Origin: Tipula vernalis
Taxonomy: Eukaryota; Arthropoda; Insecta; Diptera; Tipulidae
Reading direction: 5' to 3'
DNA length: 64,000 nt
NCBI GenBank assembly: GCA_958295665.1
Contig: OY282558.1
Coordinates: 18,165,409 to 18,229,408, forward strand
Part shown: piece by piece, positions 33,136 through 45,651 of the stretch
Position numbering within the stretch: the first letter of the stretch is position 1
Layout: each line of letters starts with the position of its first letter
Made by a program: the position numbers and the translations under genes
The notes under the pieces: generated by a model
The model's input: the letters and a program-made list of their open reading frames with translations, nothing else
Database searches by the model: none
Told to the model about the DNA's origin: nothing

Positions 33136-33933
33136 AACAAGTTCATTCCGGAGAAACCAAGAAAACCGGGAAATCCCGAAAAATCCCAGGATTTCATAAT
33201 CACACTTTTGAGACAAAAATGGGATCCCGTTTTGAGAAACCCAGGTACAAGTATTAGTAAATTATTTATGCATATGTGAATCAGTTTGAGGAAAATTACA
33301 AACTGTGTGTTTGAAACAGGTAAACAAAAAACGTAAACAAATAACCAAAAATATGCCACAGTATTCCTACCATATTAGTGTATTGTGCGAGATATGTCAT
33401 TAGCTGCGACATTATTCTGGTTTTCCGAGGGAACTGGCAGTTGCGAATTTCTTTATTGTGATTTTTTAGTCTATTTTGGTTTTATTTTCTCCGAAGCATA
33501 CTGTGGCGAATCCTCGAGAAAACCATAATGATGAAACCATAATGCCACTGATCGAATTTTTTTACCTTACACTTTCTTTTTTTGCATAACTGCCATGTGC
33601 AGTGTATTTGCAGATTCGTTTTTGTCAGCATTAAGGTTTCACTAAGTCTCATAACACTATTCACACGAATTGTTATATCACAAACTTATTCTATACTGAA
33701 TATTTAGCACTTAAACTACAAAAGTTATTCTCTTTACTACTTTTTTAATTGCTTATGAAAATGATTTTTTTGACTTTTTCATTAAAATATTTGAGTTTGT
33801 ATGTTAGCACTTCCTTTTCGATAAATTTGTTTCGGTGTACATTTTATCATGTCTGTCTAATTTTTGCAGTTTCTGTTTCCTGTTCCTCCTTCTGCCTTTC
33901 TTGTTAAATCACTAAAATGATCTTTATGTTATC

Positions 33934-34870
33934 CTGTGGCGTAACTACAAATCCCGGGCCAATAATACTTTGTACTTTTGAATAAGTAAAGCTTTTAGAT
34001 AAAAACTTATTTATTCCTACTGTCGAACCTCGCATTATTTAAAAGTATCTGATTTCGGGACTAGATAAAAGAGAACGTGATTCATTTCAATGGCCTCAAA
34101 TAAAACGAAATATCCAGCAACTCAGTGCTATGACGTTTTCTAATTATATCGATTAAGCATCACAAATTTCGAATATAATTCAAAAATATCAAGAATATCG
34201 AAATAATTTCAAAAATGTCAAATTTGCAAAGTATACATATCTTGAATATTCTTGAAAGTTCTCAAATATCGAATTATCCGTAAGTAAGTAAAACGAATGA
34301 AGATCCTCGTCATGTAAGACGTAAAACACCTGAACATTCTTGAATAATTTTGAATAATCTATAACCGAAAAATGACTAAATATTGCGATTCAGATTTATA
34401 TTTGTAATTCTGCAGGTCGTCAAACTCAGAGCTAACTGCAGAACATTGTCATACATAATTCGAATAAATTTGAAATTTTTTTTAACAATCTCGATTAATC
34501 CTAGAAATGTCGGAAAACTTAAAAAATCTAGAATAGAACGCGGAACAATCATAGAAAAATTGGAATAATCGCTTTGTTTTGTGAATCTCGATTGATCTCG
34601 AACAATTTCCATAATACTGAAAAATCTGGATTTTAATGAATAATTTCGGAAAGCCTGTCAAAATTTAAAAAATCCACGAAAATTTCGAAATATTCCGAAA
34701 ATTCGAGTAAATATAACTTAATGTTACTAATACTACTAAGGAAAATGCTACTTAGCAAGTTATGGCTGAGCTCGACAAAACGATATGGAATAAGAATGGA
34801 ATCCTTAAATAGTATCGGATAATTTGTTAAATATAAGATTCTTGAGTAACATCGAACTACAATCGAATAA
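33934..34870 (-). mobile_element. hAT-like non-autonomous element, truncated copy
   Basis: The end CTGTGGCGTAACTACAA at 33934 and the following sequence match, in reverse orientation, the right half of the element at 37337-38366. Shared marks are AAAGCTTTTAG, TTAAAAGTATCT, AAATAAAACGAAAT, CCGTAAGTAAGTAAAAC and GAGTAACATCGAACTA. Similarity ends near 34870, where another repeat (28980 family) begins. No transposase is present. Confidence 0.6.
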
Positions 34871-35250
34871 TCTCGAAACATCTTGAATAACCTGACAGCT
34901 TCGAAACAAAGAATCACCAACTAAGGCTCGGACATCAAAATTTCATTTCCTCCCTACACTCCAATAATCTCAAGAAATTTTAAAAAGAATCAAAAGATCA
35001 AATCCGTGGCAATGAGTATGAAATCGGGAAGCGACGGAAACCCCGCCAAAAACAACCGAAAAAGAATACCATCACTAATTGCAAAATTGCAATGCTAATT
35101 GACTATAGACACTGACTGGTGTGGCTCAAGTATCTGTTAATTCCCTTTCTAAAGACAAACGCACTCCTAATAAAGGGAACATGAAATTGTTGTCAGTCGC
35201 CAAATTCAACCTTTTCTAATCAAAACTTGATTTGTAAAATTAATTTTCCA
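34850..35250 (+). repeat. Dispersed repeat shared with 28980-29620
   Basis: Second copy of the family described at 28980. It directly abuts the truncated hAT-like element, so one of them has interrupted or truncated the other. Confidence 0.6.
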
Positions 35251-35259
35251 TTTAATAAG

Positions 35260-37170
35260 CCGATTAAAATTTTTTGGAATTTTTTCAATTGGCATGTAAA
35301 GTTCAACAATTTGACGTTTCAACACTTAGAATGTGATTAGCATTTTATTTTGTGGGAGTTTGCTTATACTTGGCTTTGAAGCTAATGGAGTACTTGATAT
35401 CAAAATTCTTCCTATAGGTCTAGAAAACTCTCAACAACACACGAAACATGTTGCCTTTAAATAGCGATATTATCGTCATAATTTAAAAAATTATAAAGTT
35501 TTATGGAATGGAAAAACCATTAAATAATAAATAATTAGGCGTAAATGCTTTAAGCAACAATTAGGTCAATTACTTAAAAATTCATGAGAGGAACTTAAAA
35601 TTATTTGAAAAAATTTCGACTTGTAAATTAGTATTGCATTTAAATTAATTTACCAACTAAAAAGAATATTCAAGCGGACACAAATATGTAAATAGATATT
35701 TTACATAATATATTATGTACGTACAGCCATAAAATAATCAAACAATGAGAAGAAGAAAAAAAGATCATGGCCACACTGTACACATGAGCTCATCTTTAAA
35801 ATAATTTTGGTTTTCTTTATCAACTTATTGATTTTATATAGTTTAGAACAACGTGAATGTCTTATTCAAATGTTAGATGATTTATTTCTTTAAATACCGT
35901 GTGTGAACTAGAATGTCGTTCAACTCGCATCACTATGAAACACGTTTAAAGAACATAATATACAGTCACGTATCGAATATAAAAATCATCTTCGTGTAGT
36001 GACTAATTTTTCCACCAAAATTGTATTTTTTAATATTTTGAGATTAAAGAAACCAAATAGCAATAAAATTAGTTTACAATAAAAATTAAGAATGGCTGAA
36101 TCTAATTATCTGTACCATTTTGTGGCAAGCAACGAGTAATCAGAATGTGAAAATTGTAAATTCACGAAACCATGACAATGTACTACGCACACAGGCGTAC
36201 AAAAACGTAGCAACAAAAATTAAAGCGACGAACATTTTTTTTTTTTATAATTGTGCGAATTGAATTACCAAGAGTAATTTTAATTTACAATTTATATATT
36301 CATTTGTTGGTGGTCAATGTCTTTAAAAAATTTAGTCAATAAGAAATTTATTTGTTTAGAAAGTCGTCATTGATTGATTATTTGTATTTCGAAATTATGT
36401 TTAAATTTTTTACGATTGTATAGAATAGCGGTGGCCACAGATAAGAGAGTTATTCCCATTCTACCGTATTAAATTGTTTTTAATGAATCTAATCGTGTAT
36501 ATTATAGAGCAAAGATATCAAAATTTAATATTTTAATGTGTGTTGAATGTAACGGAATTTGGTCTACATTTCAATGCGACGATATTTTCGATTTTGAAAA
36601 ATTTGATTGGAACATATTTAGGTATATATATTATGAAATTGTCAGCTCTCAATTAATATTTACATAAATTTAAGCATAATCGATGATAAATGGTTTTTGT
36701 CAAAAGAAATTTGAATACTAATAAATTAAGTTGGGTTACCCTGATATTACAGTAATGCGGCCTTGCATTCTAATCAAAGATTTTGTAAGATTAATCAAAT
36801 TCCCAATAACTCTTAAATTAGTCTTTTGTACTGTTATTAATGGAGGTTCCATCGATCTGATCTGAATCTATAATCGGATATGATTTAAGAATTAGAGATT
36901 AAGATTTATCAATCTAAAATGAATGAATTTGAATTTACATTTTAAAAAAATCGATTATATAATTCGCAGTTATTACATTTTAATTTTAAAGTTAAAAATT
37001 ATTAACAAACAATTGTTTTATCGATAAATGGTTCTAACAAAATCCAGAGTTCTGAGGATGTGTTTGTTATTCCAGGCTAGTCCTAAATTTTGGGGTAAAA
37101 TATTTGATTCAGATCTTTCTAGTTAAGATCCTTTCACAATTTATTCATTAATTTGAGATATTTATTATAA
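35260..37170. other. AT-rich non-coding stretch
   Basis: No open frame above background, no recognisable repeat end and no RNA gene were seen. It is likely intergenic or intronic. Confidence 0.4.
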
Positions 37171-37199
37171 CTAGAGCCAGTGGCGTAGCGTTAATGGGC

Positions 37200-38790
37200 G
37201 TGGAATAGAATTCCAAAATGCATAGCATTCAAAATATTCTTCAGATTCCAACGATTCATAAGATTTAGTTGATCCATAAGGTTCATAGGATTTGTAAGAC
37301 TTACAAGATACATTAGATTCATAAATTCATAAGATTCATTGGCGTAACTAGGTAACCGCAGCACCGGCAGCCGCGGGGGGCCCACGGTTATTGGGGCTCA
37401 CGAGATATATCAGGCGTTCGAATATTAGTTCAAAGTCAAGATTAGATAGATGGTAGCTCAGATTAAGCTTAAAGTAGACCACCCTTTCAAATTTACAGAA
37501 CATTTAGAGAAAATTTTTAAGAAAAGGCGGTGGTCTGTCGTTTTTAGAGAAAGCAGAAATTATTCTTCTGCAATTGGTAACAAATAAAAAGTTTTTTTCG
37601 AGGTTGTTTAGATTGTAGGGTGTATTTGATAGTTCGATGTTACTCGAGAATCTAAGAACCTATTCGAAGACATTTACAAAATTATTTGATACTATTTGGG
37701 GCTAACATGCTTAGTAGTATTTTGATTAGTAATATTAGTAACATTAAATTGCTTTACAAATAATTCGATATTTAAACTAATTTTCGAAATTTTTTTGGGT
37801 TTTCTAGATTTTTACAGATTATTCGAGAATTTTAAAGATTTTCAAATTTATTCGAATTTTGTTAGGCAATGTTTTGCACTTGGCTTTGAATTGGGGGAAT
37901 TTGCAGAGTTATCTACATAAATCTGAATAGTGATAGTGCATTTTTCGAGATTAAGCTAAAATGTCGATATTTCTTCAAATTACTAGGTTATTCGAAATTA
38001 TTCAAGAATATCCAGGTTATATTTACGTTTTACATGGTTGTGATTAGCGCATATAGGGATTCCGTTGGTTTTACTTACTTACGGATAATCGATATATGAG
38101 AACTACTTTGAAAATTCGACATTTTGAGATTATTTCGAAATTTTTGCTGCTTTGTCGATATATTTAGAAATCGTTAAAACATTGACTTGATTGCAGGAAA
38201 TTTCGTTTTATTTGAATCAACGGCTTTTGAATCTCGTTCTGTATCGTATACTCTCTCGAAATTAGATACTTTTAATTAGTGCGAGATTGGACAATACGAA
38301 GAAATAGGTTTTTAACTAAAAGCCTTACTTGTTCGAAGGGGCTGGAAATTGGTAGTAACGCTACTGATAAGGTTCTTAGGAAACATAAGATTTGTAAGAC
38401 GTAAAAGATTCATGTAAGATCCCCAAGATTTATAAGATTTGTAATATTCAATAGATTCATAGAATTCATAAGATTTAGATGACTAAAAAGATTCATAAGA
38501 TTCATAAGGTTTATATGATTTATAAAATTAGTCAAGTTAATAAAATTAGTAAGTTCACTAGATTCAAACGATTCAGAAGATTCATAAGATTACTAAAAGT
38601 TTTATAAGATTCATAAGGTTTGTAACAATAAGACTGGAAAGATTCATGAGATACATAATATTTACAAAATTAATAAGATTTCTTATGATTTTTAAGATAC
38701 TCGTACATAGGATTTATGAGGTTTGTTAGACTCACAAAATCCATAAGACTCATTCATAAAACCAATAAGAATTTTAAGATTTACGAGATA
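37200..38790. repeat. Nine-base minisatellite ATAAGATTC, interrupted
   Basis: Variants of ATAAGATTC/ATAGGATTT/TTAGATTCA run in loose tandem from about 37240 to 37336 and again from about 38367 to 38790. The hAT-like element sits between the two parts. A second CAGTGGCGTAGCG end at 37178 marks the left edge of the array, without a visible partner. Confidence 0.75.
37337..38366 (+). mobile_element. hAT-like non-autonomous element in the minisatellite
   Basis: The left end CATTGGCGTAACTAGG and right end (inward) CAGTAGCGTTACTACC are inverted repeats. Flanking 8-mers ATAAGATT (37329-37336) and ATAAGGTT (38367-38374) agree at seven positions, as expected for an 8-bp hAT duplication, though the repeat itself could supply the match. 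The left end has a GC-rich GGCAGCCGCGGGGGGCCC segment. The interior is non-coding. A truncated copy is at 33934. Confidence 0.7.
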
Positions 38791-38999
38791 AAAAACAAGA
38801 TACATTATATTCAAAACTACGAGTCGATGGTGATGGGTAATTTGAAAAATTTAGAATAATTTTGAGAGAAATCCATTTAAATTCAGAAAGTTTTATGAAA
38901 CGATTCAATGTGTGACACGAAGGCCAATTCATCGAGGACACAATATATTCATATATAAATCGAACATTACGAAATTTTAAGTTTTTCATAGGTTTTCTA

Positions 39000-39449
39000 G
39001 AATTATAAAATTAACAAGCCAACACCTCAAATTTTATTTAATTTAAATATGAAAATTTTAATATTATAAGTTAAAATTTGAAAACTTGATAATTTTAAGT
39101 ATTGTTAGAAATGTGCGATTTTAAAAATTTAATTTTCAAAAGATAAACTCGATTAATCAGGCTGAAATTTAGTTTTCTGAAAACACTTAGTTTTGTGCAA
39201 AAAGTGCAGTTTGTAAACATAAAAATTCGCTTCAATTTTCATAATGCCCTGAATTTCGAGCAGTTTTTTGTATTACAAAATAAAATTTAAAATCGGTATT
39301 TGAGTTTAAAATTTCAAATAATTTATCTTTTTCTAAACTTGAAAATTCGAAAACCGTAGCGAAATTCCAGATAGTATTAAATGTTCAATAATTTTTAGAA
39401 TCTCATCACTTTCCATAAATGAATTTTAAAAATGGCACTTTGCCTACTA
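39000..39449. repeat. AT-rich degenerate repeat block, left part
   Basis: Endless variations on AAATTTTGAAAATTTTAAAA with interspersed TTCGA words. A 45-bp segment starting AACTTGATAATTTTAAGTAT (39083) recurs at 41743, so the block is internally duplicated. No gene is present. Confidence 0.55.
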
Positions 39450-41034
39450 CACGCTCGTCAAAAAAACCCGGACACTACATTTTTTCAGTAAATATTTGTG
39501 TTAACGGTAACTATTCGCATTATTCGCGTTATGGTTGTAAGAAATAATATAATGTGGGCCAAAAGGCACTAACGGATCAAGTTTTCGTTTAATAAAAGTA
39601 ACCACAGGATCAAAACATTTGAAATAACAAAATTACCGAAAAACGGATATTGATAATATTCTTTATCTTTATTTAAATAAAAACCAACAATCAATCTAAG
39701 TGGTCGGTACTCTAGTATCGAGTATTTCCGCCACGAGCTCTGATCACATCTAGCATTCTTTTTGGCATACTGTGCACAAGGTTTGCAACGTACTCCTGAG
39801 GTATCATTTCCCATTCTTCCTGCAGAGCTGATTGAAGATGATCCAAGGTTTCTGGAACGACTTCCCTTCACCTAAACCGACGCCCTAGCATATCCCACAT
39901 GTGCTCAATGGGATTAAAGTCAGGGCTGCGAGCTGCCAAACAATTCGATCAATTCCCACCTCATCGAAATAATTGTTGACCTCGTTTGCAACGTGGGGCC
40001 TGGCGTTATCATGCATTAGTTTAAATTGCTGTCCAATAAATGGAGCGTATGGAACCACAAATTCTTCTAGACATTTCACGATATACCTTTGGGCAGTAAT
40101 AGTGCCGCCGCTTAGAAATACAAGGTCCGTACGGGCGTCTATAGAAATGCCTGCCCACACCATTAGTGAGCGGCCATGAAATGGGACTCTTGGGGATATG
40201 GCACATTGTGAATATTGCTCTCCGGATCTCCGCCATACTCTTTCCCGTCCATCCGTCCATCATTGATTCATCAGTGAACAACACGGACTTCCAGTCGTCC
40301 GTAGTCCAACTGACGTTGTTACGAGCAAAAGTCAAACGGTTTCTTCGATGAGCTGGGAGAAGCTCTGGCCCTGTAGCAGCCCTCCTGGACTGCAATCCAT
40401 GATCATTTAATCTTCGCGATGCTGTGCTAACTCAAATATTGACACCACGTACCTGTGCCAATCGAGCAGCGACGATTCTAGCTGTTTGGAAACGATCTCG
40501 CAGTACCATTGATACCATAAACCGATCGTCCCGCTCGTTTGTTGCTCTTTTACGACTTGAACCAACCGTTCGCTCATACTGACCAGTTTCACGATATCGT
40601 TTAATAGCGTCTTGAACTGTACTTCGAGGGAAATTTAGGTGGGCAGCAATATAACGCACGCTACGGCCATCCTCAACTCAAAGCGATTACTTTTGCGATA
40701 TTTTCTGGTTTCATAATTATAATATTTGCTAATAATAATAACTAAGCACTGTAAACGTAAACTGTAATAAAAAGACTAACAATAAATGCTACTTTAAATG
40801 TTTCAAAACAATTGATAGATGCCCATTTATTTAGAAACGAAACGTTCGAAATTTTGAATATTTTTCATTTATTACACTTTGTTGCTGTGATTGGATTTTA
40901 AATACGGTTTCTGTTACACCTATTTTTCCGTTATGTACTATTTATATGACAGTGCCATTAAAATAGCGTAATTGCTCTAGAAATTGAAGATTTACGAAGA
41001 AATTCAAGTGTCCGGGTTTTTTTGACGAGCAGTG
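39450..41034 (-). mobile_element. Tc1-like DNA transposon, degenerate
   Basis: The 1585-bp element is flanked by TA at 39448-39449 and 41035-41036. Its ends are inverted repeats: CACGCTCGTCAAAAAAACCC on the left and, reading inward from the right, CACTGCTCGTCAAAAAAACC, then GGACACT on both. The left end has lost one base. A broken transposase gene lies on the minus strand. It is inserted in the AT-rich repeat block. Confidence 0.92.
39695..40714 (-). pseudogene. Tc1 transposase, frameshifted (DD34E type)
   Basis: The start ATG at 40714 opens MKPENIAKVIALS, then a frame loss, then RYIAAHLNFPRSTVQDAIKR and ERDDRFMVSMVLRDRF (DNA-binding domain). The catalytic part follows: VLFTDESMM (first D), MVWAGISIDARTDLVFL, KLMHDNARPHVAN (second D) and, after another frame change, NPIEHMWDMLGRR (E). 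The C-terminal MPKRMLDVIRARGGNTRY is typical. At least four frame changes or stops (near 40670, 40430, 40160, 39910) make it inactive. No intron-like gap is seen. Confidence 0.88.
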
Positions 41035-44000
41035 TACATTCAGCCTTCTAAAATTTAAAAAAGTTAGGAGCTAGAGAACTCCAAATTTTACAAACCTGAA
41101 TTTGAAATTTAAATTAATGTCAGGTTTCTAAATTTCACAAATTTCTCAATTTCAACGCAGTTCTCAAAATTTAAATTTTATAAGTCATACCGATTGTATA
41201 AAATTTGGTCTCTTCGAATTTACATTTTTTTTTCCTCTAGAATTTTAAACTTTACAAACCAGAATTTTAAGTTTGAATTTAACTAAATTTATAAGACTTT
41301 TGAATTAAGAATATCTAAAACTTTCAAAATTTGATAATCCTATACAGGTTTCAATATAAATATTAAAAGTCACACCTTAAAAAACTCTTCATTTTCAAAT
41401 TACGTTGTTTGATTTTCAATAATTCTTAAATATTCACTGTGGCAAATATTTAAAAGGTGATAACTCAAAAATTCGCATTATTCAGGAAAACGTTTTTAAA
41501 ATTAAGAGATACTCAAAATCGTATGAGTTTTATTATTCTGGTTTTTGTAAACACTTATTACGGTTGCTTGTAGTTGCCAGAATATTACAAAAAATTTATA
41601 TGATATGAAATCGAATACGGAGATTTCAAATTTAAAATAATACGTAAAAAGGTAAAGCTCGAGTTATCACCTTTTAAATATTTGCCACAGATTAGGTATA
41701 TTCCGGCTAAAATTAAGAATTCTATAGGTAAAAATATTTAAACTTGATAATTTTAAGTATTGTTAGAAATGTGCGATTTTCAAAATGCATACAACAACTT
41801 CACCTTATGAACAGCGATATCTCGACAAAGGTCGATGTTTCGATGCTCGTCGTAGCAAATATTTTTATTACAATTATTTATTATGAACATCGAAACGTGT
41901 TTATTATCAACGCACAAATTCATAATGTACTAGTAAAAAAGAAAGGCGTGGTTTAGTGATTGAAGAATAAAATGAACAACGACACAAATTCATAAACACC
42001 GCCCGTCGGCGATAACGAACGGTGATAATTATGACAAGCCATAAACGATATTTCCAGATGATTATAGGTGTTTAACAGAATACCCAAGAATGAAAATGAT
42101 TTTTGTCACGGAATAAAGGAAATTTCGAGAGCAGTATTAAACTGGTATATAAATACGACTGATGGCAAGCAGGAAACAGTTTTTGGTTTACTTTAAATCG
42201 TGAAATATCGGACATTTTTTATAAAATTCAGCATTATCGATTTTAATATTTTCCCCCTTTAGAATTATAGTTTTTTACAAGCCTGAATCTTAAATTGTAA
42301 TTTCAATTAAATTCTAAAATTGTTAGATTTAAGAAAATCAAGCTAATTTAAAATTGGAAAATCCTATAGGTTAAGGCGGTTCCGTTTCTAAATTTTAAAA
42401 TTCGAGGGAGTTTTCAAAAATGAATATTACAAATCATACCTATCCTAAATAAACTCTGCATTTTTTAATTTTGTTTTTTGATCATTCAGATATTCTGAAA
42501 TTTTCAAGCCCCAGTCAGAAATATTAATTTAAACTAAGATTTAAAACTTTTAGAAACTACATAATGTCTAAAACCTTAGAATACAGAAAGAGTAAAAAAT
42601 TTAAATTTGGTAAATCTAAGTTTTGTACAGTCTGTGCACTTTTTAAATTTTAAAATCTGAAAAATGACCCGAAATTTGTGATAATTATTAGATAAGTTCC
42701 AATACGTCTCAGGTCTCAAAATTTAATTTTAAAAATCTAATCTGTTGTATAAAATTCAGCATTGACAAATATTATGTGGTAAGTAAAAAATTTTAAAAGT
42801 TGAATTTGAAATTTTAATTTAAAGTTAGGTTTCAAAATTTCAAACTTGAAAAATGCTTCGAAATTAAAATTTATGTCATCTTGAATATTGACGCAGTTGT
42901 GAAGGTTTTGAATTTTGAAAATCGGGTTTATTGTAAAAAATTCAGCATTATTGGCTTGTATCTTCCGGCCTTTCAGAATTCTTCAATTTTTCTCAAAATT
43001 GAATTGAAAAAGTTGCACACACAAAACTAAGCTTTATGAAATTTTAACATTTATTGATAATTTCAAATATTGCGCAAACTTCGACCTAAATCTTTGATTA
43101 AAACGGATTCTAAAATTTTTAAATTTAGGCTAATATTTAAGTTCTGCAGGTTAAAAGAATTTTATTCGAAAACTGCCCCGAAACTAGACAAATTAAATCG
43201 CAAAATTGCATGTTAAAAATCGCATATTTTATGCTAAACTGAGCTAAATTCTAAATTTTAATCTGAAAATAAAATTTAAATTAAACCATAACAGTTTTAT
43301 ATTCAGCCTGCAAATTAAAGTTCTGAAAGGTTAGAAAAATTTGGAACATAATAACCCTGAGTTTTATGTGGTACGGTGCGGTTTCCAAACTTTAAAATTC
43401 GAAAACAGCTCGAAATTCGAAATATTATAGGTTCCAATATATATCTGGAATTTTGAGGTAAAAATTAAAAATTGTATGTTTATTTTACAAATTTTACGAT
43501 TTTTTTGGCAGGATTTCCAGAATCAAATTTTAAGTCATTTTACATTAAATTCAAAAATGTTTGGTTGGTTTAAAAATTTTAAAATTTGATAATTGTTTTG
43601 CATAAAAGCACTTTGAAAATTTAATTTTGAAAGTTGTTTAAAATTCGAGGTACTAAGAGCAGCACGAAACCTTTAATCTCGATAAACACAAAACTTAGCA
43701 TTTAAAGTCTAAATATTGCAAACCAGAACCCAAAATTTTTATTTATTAAAATATTGTCTACAATTTTTAGATTTAGACTAACAGTTTGAAATCTGCAAGG
43801 TCAGAAGAATCTTAAAATTTGATAATTCTGAGATTTGTATGTAAGGTACTCTAAGTTTCAAATTCTAGAACTACCTTGAAATTAGACAAATTAAAAGTTC
43901 CGTATCATCCGGAATTCACCAAACTAAATTATTTAAATTAAACAATACAATTTTTAAATTCAGACTGCAATTTATAGCTCTGGAAGGTCAGGTAAATTTA

Positions 44001-44560
44001 CAACATAATAACCCTGAGTTTTATTGCGAGGTAGTTCTCAAAATTGAATTTTAATAATTAAATTTTCATTTTGTAGAAAATGGAGCATTTTCAAATTTTT
44101 AGTTTCTTTGACATTAAGTATTCCAGAAACAAATTTTATTTTAAGAGTACATTAAATTCAAAAATTTTTAGAACTTCAAAAGCCAAAATTCTAAATTCTA
44201 TGGGTTTAAAAATTATAAAATTTTTCATTGTTTTGTACAAAAGGTGCGCTTTTAAAAATTCAATTTTGGAAAGGGCTTCAAAAATCGTGATACTAAGAGT
44301 AGTATAAATTCTCGAAATTATAAATTTTAGAGGAAAAATTTTACAATTCTGATTTTGAAATTTTAATTTCTTTTCCTTTCAAAAATCTCGATTTTTTAAA
44401 TTGTGAAATTTTGACTTGGAATCTATGGAATTTTGAAAACTTTCAACATTCCTGAAGAATTAAATTTCACTTTAACGAAAAATTGAATTTTGCATGTTAA
44501 ATAATTAAGTTTTGAATATTTAGGATTTCAAAATTTTTGAATTAAAATTTTTTGTTAAAA
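41035..44560. repeat. AT-rich degenerate repeat block, right part
   Basis: This continues the texture of 39000-39449: TTTGAAATTT, AAAATTTAAA and TCCTATAGGTT words recur with no fixed period. Phrases such as GAATTTTAAATTTTA, AACATAATAACCCTGAGTTTT (43346 and 44000) and GGAACTTAGAC-like segments appear more than once, indicating old internal duplication. A more complex island at 41790-42200 has CGATGTTTCGATG paired with CATCGAAAC. No coding content was found. Confidence 0.5.
41437..41690. mobile_element. Small MITE with perfect 30-bp inverted ends
   Basis: CTGTGGCAAATATTTAAAAG plus ten more bases (41437-41466) is exactly reverse-complemented at 41661-41690. The 254-bp unit has no coding content. 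No convincing target duplication was found. Confidence 0.8.
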
Positions 44561-45157
44561 AGCAAATGTTGGTGTTACGTTTAGCCTTTATTATCAAGAT
44601 TTGTGTTCAATAGCGCTGCCTACACAAATTTTACGTGGTAAATTTAAAAATCACAAACGGCATCATTATTCTAAGAATTTGGCATTGTATTTCAAAAAAA
44701 TTTAAATTTATCTCATGCACAGCTTTTTCCAAATTCATTGGATATTGCATAATATTTAAAGCCAGCTTATTGACACTTTAGAGAAGACAACGTGATAAAT
44801 TCCGAAAACCAACAAATTAAATAGCGCACATGTATTTTAGTACAAAGAGGTAACTGTCATTTATACTTTGGCTAAGAATTAAAAATTCTACGACAATTCG
44901 CACGATTATGCAACATGTATACCAAGACGAAATTCTTAGAATCGTTTTATACAAACAATTTGATGACCCAATTAAGAAGAATTTATACAAATTGTAACGT
45001 AATTGACTTTTACTCTCAATAAATTTCGTATACGCCATTCAACCGTAAAATTATTGTCTTGACATTTTAAGCCTAACGAACTGAGTTTTAAGCAAACAAA
45101 CAAACCAAACCAGAATTACAATTCAAAAAGCACCTGCGGGAAACGTCCATCCATCTG

Positions 45158-45191
45158 TATATAAACATGAAATAAGACGATCAATTTGTCA
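45158..45191 (+). promoter_or_regulatory. Candidate core promoter of the receptor kinase gene
   Basis: TATATAAA (45158-45165) is followed about 30 bases later by an initiator-like TCATTA with its A at 45191. The 5' untranslated exon would run from there to a GTAAGA donor at 45279, and the intron would end at the TTTGTTTCAG acceptor (45592-45601). The acceptor is convincing. The promoter is a reasonable guess only, since a more distant first exon is possible. Confidence 0.35.
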
Positions 45192-45651
45192 TTACAAATA
45201 TTTCGTTGGAATTAACCTTAATTACACGCATACACACCTACTTACCTTCTTTATTATATTATATATTATACGAAATTAGTAAGAAATACAAAAAAAAAAT
45301 CTTGTACACAGCAAAGACACCAACAAATAAATTCACTCTCAATCTTATTGGATATTGTTGATTGTTTAAGTCGGCTGCGAATTATTCGCGATTCTTAATC
45401 GTTTCGGATTTATAATAATTTCGCAATCACCTGTGGAAAAATACATCTTGCATAATGGTATTTTACTCATTTCAAAATATTTTTTGATGACCCTCATAAG
45501 TGGCGACATCGCGTTTTACAATAATATAAAATATTTCGCGTTATTATGGAAATTCCAAGAAAAGCTTTTTTTTAATATTTGATTTTTTGGTTTTGTTTCA
45601 GATATGTGACCATTTCGATTAGACTGAACTGCAAACAAAATATTTACGAAA

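Noticed and set aside
37178..38366. CAGTGGCGTAGCG at 37178 as the left end of the element that ends at 38366
   Set aside because: The flanking 8-mers (ACTAGAGC and ATAAGGTT) do not match, whereas the end at 37337 gives a 7 of 8 match and better pairing.
44080..44307. 75-codon frame in the AT-rich block
   Set aside because: Composition is that of the surrounding AAATTTT repeats, with no recognisable motif.
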